Source: Gentiana macrophylla (taxonomy: Eukaryota > Streptophyta > Magnoliopsida > Gentianales > Gentianaceae). From it: 64,000 nucleotides of DNA. How positions within the stretch are numbered: the first letter of the stretch is position 1; each line of letters opens with the position of its first letter. Location: NCBI GenBank assembly GCA_026214975.1, contig CM047806.1:6485822-6549821 (forward strand), written 5' to 3'. The position numbers and the translations under genes were made by a program. This document shows positions 58,898 through 64,000 of the stretch, piece by piece. The notes beneath the pieces are model-generated. The model saw only the letters and a list, made by a program, of their open reading frames with translations, was not told the origin of the DNA and did no database searches.

Positions 58898-60120
58898 AAA
58901 TTTCTTAAGTAGCACCAAATTAAACATCACAACTACTAAGCAGATGTTCACATTTGAGCTTGAATTAACACTTGGGGTCTTGGAGAATCAAACATTGTTA
59001 ACTATTAAGGTTCATCCTCATCACACAATATGCACAATTATACAGACATAGAACACGAAAAAAAACACAATATGCTAGATTTACTAAACAACCACACATA
59101 TATCAGACAAGAAACATACTTGAGACGGCCCAAATAATCATACACAACCACAAGACAACTCAATTAGGAGGAAATCAAGCCCCTCAATCATGACACACAT
59201 AATGGGATGGATCCGACATCTTTTATGCTTCAATAAAATTCAGACAGCTTCCATTAATCTACCCTCATTATCCAATACCCAGATGAAGCCAACCACTTAA
59301 ATTCAGTATTAACATGAAATTAAACGGAAGAAACACTAATTCGAAAAAAATTGGTTAATTTACTCTACCTGAAAGATAAAGCTGCGAATTTCATCCCCTT
59401 CCCTCTCTTTTCGTCGCCCCCGATTCACAAATCGCCGGAAAAATAATCGTCGACCAAATTTTCTAGGGTATTATTATTATTATAGAAAATCCTGATTTTT
59501 CTGATTTCATACACAATCATACTTGCGTGTCGTTTGCAGGCCCCTCGCGTGGCTTCTAGAAAATCGGGTCCATGGTCACGACGCATGAGTAACAAATGGA
59601 CGACGTAAGCATATTTTCCAAACAACTTCCTGCAATGCAATGCATATTTATCCTACGCTTTACTTTTCAAGCACACTTTTTCAAGTTTCCCATGTTGAAC
59701 TAGTACAGCTAGCATAGTTTTGGTCATAGGAGCACAACACAACGACCACTGAAAGCATAACACTTAAAATGCATACATGAATAAAAACAAAACGCTAAAA
59801 AAAAAAGACCATTGTTATTTTCCATTACAAACATATCATTGGGGCAAAAACATTATGTATGTACTATGTAATAGTGTACAAAGTTAGATAATGTGGATAA
59901 TGGAAGGAAAACAAAACAAAAATAAAGACCAGTTATCAGAGGACTAACATAAGAAGAAAATATCTTTATTCTAAAACAAAAACAATACATTTTATCAAAT
60001 TAAATTACATTCCCCACCCCCACCCCTACCCCTGCGGAAAGCGGAGCACATCTGGTGTCAAGCTGCAAGAAAAACCTTCATTAGTGCAACCCAATTAAGC
60101 TGATAATAGGCAGACTGACT
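58898..60120. other. spacer and F-box gene 3' flank
   Basis: 58,905-59,080 resembles 55,840-56,060 (shared TTTCTTAAGTAGCACCAAAT, TTGAATTAACA, GAATCAAACATT and CATCACACA words, in a different order). 59,370-59,450, read on the - strand, looks like a leader exon ending CTTTCAG before GTAGAG, but no gene body follows. C-rich tracts lie at 60,010-60,033, just beyond the F-box gene stop. Confidence 0.4.
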
Positions 60121-61203
60121 TCATAAGGATGTGGAAACTTTGCTGCGCCCGGGATAGAAAGGCTCAATAGTCCCCATTTCCAAATTGTATACACCACCCC
60201 AATCATCGTCCGGGAAATAAATATGATTGGCTTTGATCGCTCCTCCGGGAAACCTGGAGGCATCCAAAGCAATGGTCGAATTGTGGCCGCCGACAAAGAC
60301 GGCCATGCTTCCTAAGCTATAAATCTCCTTCGCTGACTCCTTGGCTCTATCAACTTCATACACCTGAAATTTGGTTGTGATATACGACGAAACATCCTCA
60401 CTAAGTTTAGGGGATGTCCTCATAATAATGAGGAACGAGCCATCAACAGCTTTGAGGATATATGATTTCATCCGTTGAAAATCGGGACACAGATACGATA
60501 ATATGTTGTAAGGTGCAACGAGTTGAACACATCCACCCCTTACGCTGTAAACTTCTTCTTCAGCAAGTCTCAAGTCGACCGAGACGATTCCTGGACAACC
60601 AATGGCATAGAATTTTCCATTGTCATGGTACACAACATCACAAAACCGCCCTGCTCGTAACTTGATTCTTTTCCATGCTTTGTCCCCTAACCTCCAAAAA
60701 GCCAAATCTCCAGATCTTCCACATATGACCATCAAAATGAAATCCGAAGTCTCACTAGGCCTTGCTGAAAGCACCATCTTCTGCATAAACATATGCTCCT
60801 CCATACGACACCGCTCGTAATCTGGGTAGGTGTTTTGATGAGGTAAAGGAATCTCGCTACCTGAAAAAGGATCTAGCAGGGCCATGTTACCATCTCCTTC
60901 GACGGCTAGAAGCCATCCCAACGATTCGAAGCACTTCTTGCCTTTAAGCTTGGCAACTTTTACAGAACCCACGATTGATTCACCCTCAACCAAACTATAT
61001 AACTCACGAACATCATCACTGTCATCATCCTTGACAGGAAGCAATAGATGATGCCGTAAACGTAGACCCTCAAAATACTCATCCTTTGCAGCTGCGTACA
61101 AGGATTTGGAAACGCATCTAAAAGAGACGAAATCTTCAAGCTTTTTCAGTAGTTTTGATATCTCTACCAGCATGTCATGAGGAAGTTCAGATAAATTTGC
61201 CAT
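60121..61203 (-). CDS. F-box protein with DUF295/KIB-type C-terminal domain
   Basis: A 360-residue frame from ATG 61,203 to TGA 60,121. The N-terminal F-box reads [20 protein letters not shown] followed by FRCVSKSLYAAA (residues about 3-45). The rest has the WLLAVEGDG, LDPFSG, FILMVICG and VYEVDR words of the KIB1-4 beta-propeller (DUF295). Such proteins are substrate receptors of SCF ubiquitin ligases; the target cannot be read from sequence. I chose this ATG over one 31 codons upstream because a 3' splice site (TATGTCAG) ends at 61,215 and a donor (GTATGT) lies at 61,412, suggesting a leader intron between them. The frame is intact. It is divergently placed to the tRNA synthetase gene. Confidence 0.88.
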   Translation of the reverse strand: MANLSELPHDMLVEISKLLKKLEDFVSFRCVSKSLYAAAKDEYFEGLRLRHHLLLPVKDDDSDDVRELYSLVEGESIVGSVKVAKLKGKKCFESLGWLLAVEGDGNMALLDPFSGSEIPLPHQNTYPDYERCRMEEHMFMQKMVLSARPSETSDFILMVICGRSGDLAFWRLGDKAWKRIKLRAGRFCDVVYHDNGKFYAIGCPGIVSVDLRLAEEEVYSVRGGCVQLVAPYNILSYLCPDFQRMKSYILKAVDGSFLIIMRTSPKLSEDVSSYITTKFQVYEVDRAKESAKEIYSLGSMAVFVGGHNSTIALDASRFPGGAIKANHIYFPDDDWGGVYNLEMGTIEPFYPGRSKVSTSL

Positions 61204-61214
61204 TTTTTGAGTGG

Positions 61215-61412
61215 CTGACATAAAACATAGGATCGTAAGAATCCAGATAGGATCGTAAAACATAGTAACCAGATCTATTGAAACAAACAAAGCCAATTAA
61301 ATCATCTAACATGACATGAGAACTATTCAAACAAACAGAGCTAATTAAATCATCTAACATGGTGCAAGCAAACAAACAATTAAACAAACAAAAAATCTAA
61401 AGAAAGACATAC
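61215..61412 (-). other. probable 5' UTR intron of the F-box gene, with a tandem repeat
   Basis: - strand donor GTATGT at 61,412 and acceptor ending at 61,215. Inside, AATTAAATCATCTAACATG occurs twice about 55 bp apart (61,295-61,360). Confidence 0.5.
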
Positions 61413-61989
61413 ACGAAGCAAATCAGTGATATGAAAGGGAAAGAAAAAAAAACAGATCGGAAAAGAAGCCTGTTGCCTTCCTCCGAAGATGCACGTCCGG
61501 TCCGGCGAGAAGTTTATTAGGTTTTCAAGAGGCTGCTGATTCCCTTTACTGAATATTTTATGGGCTTTATTTATTGAAGTTTGTCAACCGAAATTGTTGC
61601 AACAATAAACTTATGATATAATTTATGTCATGAATAAAATATTGGACTATACAAATTGGGTGAAAAGCCATTAATGCCCTTCCCCTTCTTGATTTGGATG
61701 ATTTATTTAACACTAAAAATATAATTAACCTCTAATTAAAAATTGATTATACTTTCTTAATCTGACCCCAATCCCACCCCTTATATTAGGACGGGCAAAA
61801 TAACCACAGCTTAATTTACACGTCAAAATCAAGGAATTAAGGTTTTGGGAGGGAATCGATGGAATTAGGGGTTTATCAATTCGCGCCCTTTAATTTATTT
61901 ATTTATTTTTTTTTTTTGAGGGGTTTAATTTATTTTTTCGAAACGACCCTTTAATATATACACATATTAATTTATTCAACTTCCCCCAC
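61413..61989. promoter_or_regulatory. divergent intergenic region between the F-box and TyrRS genes
   Basis: About 500 bp separate the presumed start of the F-box transcript (near 61,520) from the TyrRS TATA box. AT-rich with a T-run at 61,906-61,918. No other gene seen. A shared promoter is possible but not shown. Confidence 0.5.
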
Positions 61990-61997
61990 TATAAAAG
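61990..61997 (+). promoter_or_regulatory. TATA box of the tyrosyl-tRNA synthetase gene
   Basis: TATAAAAG about 30 bp ahead of a TC-rich leader that begins near 62,020. Confidence 0.6.
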
Positions 61998-62019
61998 CAC
62001 CCACATTAAGCCTTACTAA

Positions 62020-62214
62020 ACCTCATCAATTGCGCCGCTCTCTTCTCAGACTCTTACCGCTCTCTTCGGCCTCAACTCCTTCCACTTCCAGAGCCGTGTA
62101 GTCTGTCTAACCACAACCTTCAGCCGGCTCGCCGTTCTCTGCCATTGAAGCACTCTCCGGCCTTTCTCATTCAGTTTTACTGGTTTCTTCTCCCTCCTTC
62201 GATTGTGAAACCAT
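62020..62214 (+). other. 5' UTR exon of the tyrosyl-tRNA synthetase gene
   Basis: A CT-rich leader (CGCCGCTCTCTTCTC onward) ends at a GTAAGT donor at 62,215. The intron runs to the TAG acceptor at 63,437, so a 1.2-kb leader intron precedes the start codon. Long leader introns near the ATG often raise expression in plants. Confidence 0.65.
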
Positions 62215-62377
62215 GTAAGTGACCAATCTTTCAATTCGTCACATTATCTTTCCAATTTTAGGAGAGTTTGTCTTACTTTTTTTTATCTTTGTTATTTGGT
62301 TTGCAATATTATTGATAAAAAACGAGATAAAATTATTCTAAGAACCTTTTTCGATAAAAAACTTGTTAATGAGTAGT

Positions 62378-62440
62378 CACCTCTGTTATTGTTGGATTTG
62401 TAATTTGTCACCTCTGTTATTGTTGGATTTGTAATTTGAT
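62378..62440 (+). repeat. 31-bp tandem duplication in the leader intron
   Basis: TCACCTCTGTTATTGTTGGA followed by TTTGTAATTTG is present twice in a row. A (TA)n run at about 62,918-62,936 and two copies of GAATGTATATAACATAATGT (about 63,255 and 63,300) also lie in this intron. Confidence 0.85.
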
Positions 62441-63438
62441 TGTTTAGAGGATTAATCTTTAACTTGTAAACTCATATCTAAAAGGAGTATACTCCGATCG
62501 GTTTTTGAAGGCCGTAGATCTGAATTTTCATAGTACTATATGTTTGTTGTGTATTACAAGTTACATCTCATTCGGACCATCCATACATCTGACCGGCTAT
62601 AGTTACATTGTGATTATTAATTTAGCTGAGTATTTTGATAGAATCTTTGATAATAATGGACCAGGTATCATGCTTTTACTTATTTGCATTTTTCTGAAAT
62701 TCTGTACATGGCATTTGGTCCAATATTTGAGTATGTTGTGGTGAAACGAAAGTTATCTCTATTGAACATTGTTGGTAACAGTAGTTGTTTACTTCCAACT
62801 TAAATTAATAATTGCTAATACCACAGTTGCCTACTAAAATTAATATTTGTGAGAAGTGTTGTGCTGTGTTTAGTGAATCGTGCTTACACCTTGTAGAGGG
62901 ATGGGTTGTTTTATCACTATATATATATATATATATCTGCTCAATCAACGTTGTTTAACTTGTTTGTGAGCTTGTGGTATTAGATGATGAATGGCATGCT
63001 CATATTTTGGCCATGCAATTGAAGACTTAAAGTACTTTGTTTTGTACTAACTACTAAGAGTATGGACTATGGACTCATGTTTATTTCGTTAATGATTTAA
63101 GACTTAAGGACTTGAAAGACTATTGTATTATTAATTAGTATGTTGTTTTTCATTGCATATTTATTTTATAGCGGTGCCAATAATGGTGTTTGTCTAATTT
63201 CTAGAAAGAAAAAAAAACAATTTTTATGTAAAATAAAATACAGTTTGAAAACCGAATGTATATAACATAATGTTGACTGTTGTATCATTCCTATTCTGTG
63301 AATGTATATAACATAATGTTGGATTTGATGGGAGGGTAGACTTCAGGGGTCTTGTGCAAATTTTACCATGGTTAAGTATTCATGAGACTATGACTCAATA
63401 TTAATTGTTGTCGTTGAAAATGTTGTTTGAGATGTAGG

Positions 63439-63585
63439 ATGAGCGCAGAGGAGAAGTTCAGGATAGTGAGGAGCATTGGGGAGGAGTGTGTACAAGAAAA
63501 CGAGTTACTGAACCTCTTGGCTAAGAAACCCCAACCGATTTGCTATGATGGGTTTGAACCATCTGGAAGAATGCACATTGCTCAG
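63439..63585 (+). CDS. TyrRS: cytosolic tyrosine--tRNA ligase, first coding exon
   Basis: The exon begins at 63,438 after GATGTAG and the start is the ATG at 63,439 (MSAEEKFRIVRSIGEECVQ). It ends in-frame at a GTATGT donor at 63,586 after 49 residues. ICYDGFEPSGRMHIAQ is the class I synthetase signature region of eukaryotic and archaeal TyrRS, with MHIA in place of HIGH; it binds ATP and tyrosine. The enzyme charges tRNA-Tyr in the cytosol. An upstream in-frame ATG (63,427) lies before the splice acceptor and is not used in this model. The rest of the gene is beyond the window or in exons I could not find before 64,000. Confidence 0.92.
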
Positions 63586-64000
63586 GTATGTGATTTTCCT
63601 GAAATTATTATTATTTTTATCCCTTTTAAGTTGAAATAGATCTTGAGAATCCGCTTGCAGATAAATTGTTTAGTTAGGGAATCAATGAATATGGTGACAT
63701 TGATCATCATTTGAAAAAAGAGTTCTGGACAATGTTCAAACTGAAATATTTCTCTTTCCGGACACTGTCTATTCAGTCGGCTTTCCATTTTGCTGCCTTT
63801 CCTGTAGAGTTATATCGTCATTTCCTGAGTTTTTTTCTCTTATTCCAATGAAAAAAATTGATTATTAGTTTCAGTTTCAGCCCATTAGCAATTTGGTAGT
63901 TGATGATCTTGTTTAGTAAATTTCAAAACCTTGTGCATATGCCATTGGATAAATTTAAGTTGGAAGTGTTCGATTATTCAAGCGTTTCAAGCACTTTTGC
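63586..64000 (+). other. TyrRS intron
   Basis: Starts with GTATGTGATT. No exon continuing the synthetase (GVMKAINV-type sequence) is visible up to the end of the window. Confidence 0.7.

Noticed and set aside
60121..61296. F-box gene start 31 codons further upstream
   Set aside because: The extra residues are hydrophobic and unlike the family, and a 3' splice site lies between the two ATGs, so the shorter form is preferred.

Overview
The window is nuclear DNA of a flowering plant, most likely a eudicot. The genes have many AT-rich introns with GT..AG borders, the protein families are plant types (a CHR4-like PHD/chromodomain remodeler, a KIB-type F-box protein, a plant cytosolic tyrosyl-tRNA synthetase, a terpene synthase piece), and there is a decayed rbcL fragment of plastid origin. 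I cannot name the species.

Layout. 1-8.6 kb: the 3' nine-tenths of a large CHR4-type chromatin remodeler on the + strand; its first exons lie to the left of the window. 9.0-15.6 kb: a 6.6-kb DNA element with Mutator-like ends and a 9-bp target duplication. It holds a 3.4-kb array of degenerate TTCACT words and a broken cyclin-L fragment. 16.4-17.8 kb: a 147-bp MITE, a longer terminal-inverted-repeat element, and an rbcL relic partly copied in inverted orientation. 18.6-26.5 kb: a second, shorter CHR4-like gene in tandem with the first. It has a complete PHD finger, a duplicated exon pair, a cluster of frame-breaking indels in the ATPase, and a degenerate second copy of its 3' tail downstream.

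29.2-54.6 kb is one nest of retrotransposons. An outer Copia element (- strand, 749/754-bp LTRs) was entered by a second Copia element (+ strand, 1.8-kb LTRs, TSD AATTC), which was itself entered by a non-coding Gypsy-like element (- strand, 1.77-kb LTRs, TSD CTGGC). The outer Copia is also split near its integrase C-terminus by a 3.6-kb block. That block carries the last two exons of a terpene synthase gene, one of them interrupted by a 168-bp MITE, and a 1,045-bp foldback element.

54.6-60 kb is gene-poor and holds two hAT-type MITEs with exact 8-bp target duplications. 60.1-61.2 kb: an F-box/DUF295-type gene on the - strand. It lies head-to-head with the tyrosyl-tRNA synthetase gene, of which the 5' UTR exon, a long leader intron and the first coding exon are visible before the window ends.

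The housekeeping genes at both edges look intact where visible. The second remodeler gene is either a recent pseudogene or is affected by consensus errors. Everything between 26.6 and 54.6 kb is transposon-derived or unassigned. All protein and element assignments come from reading the sequence and recalled family motifs; no database search was run.
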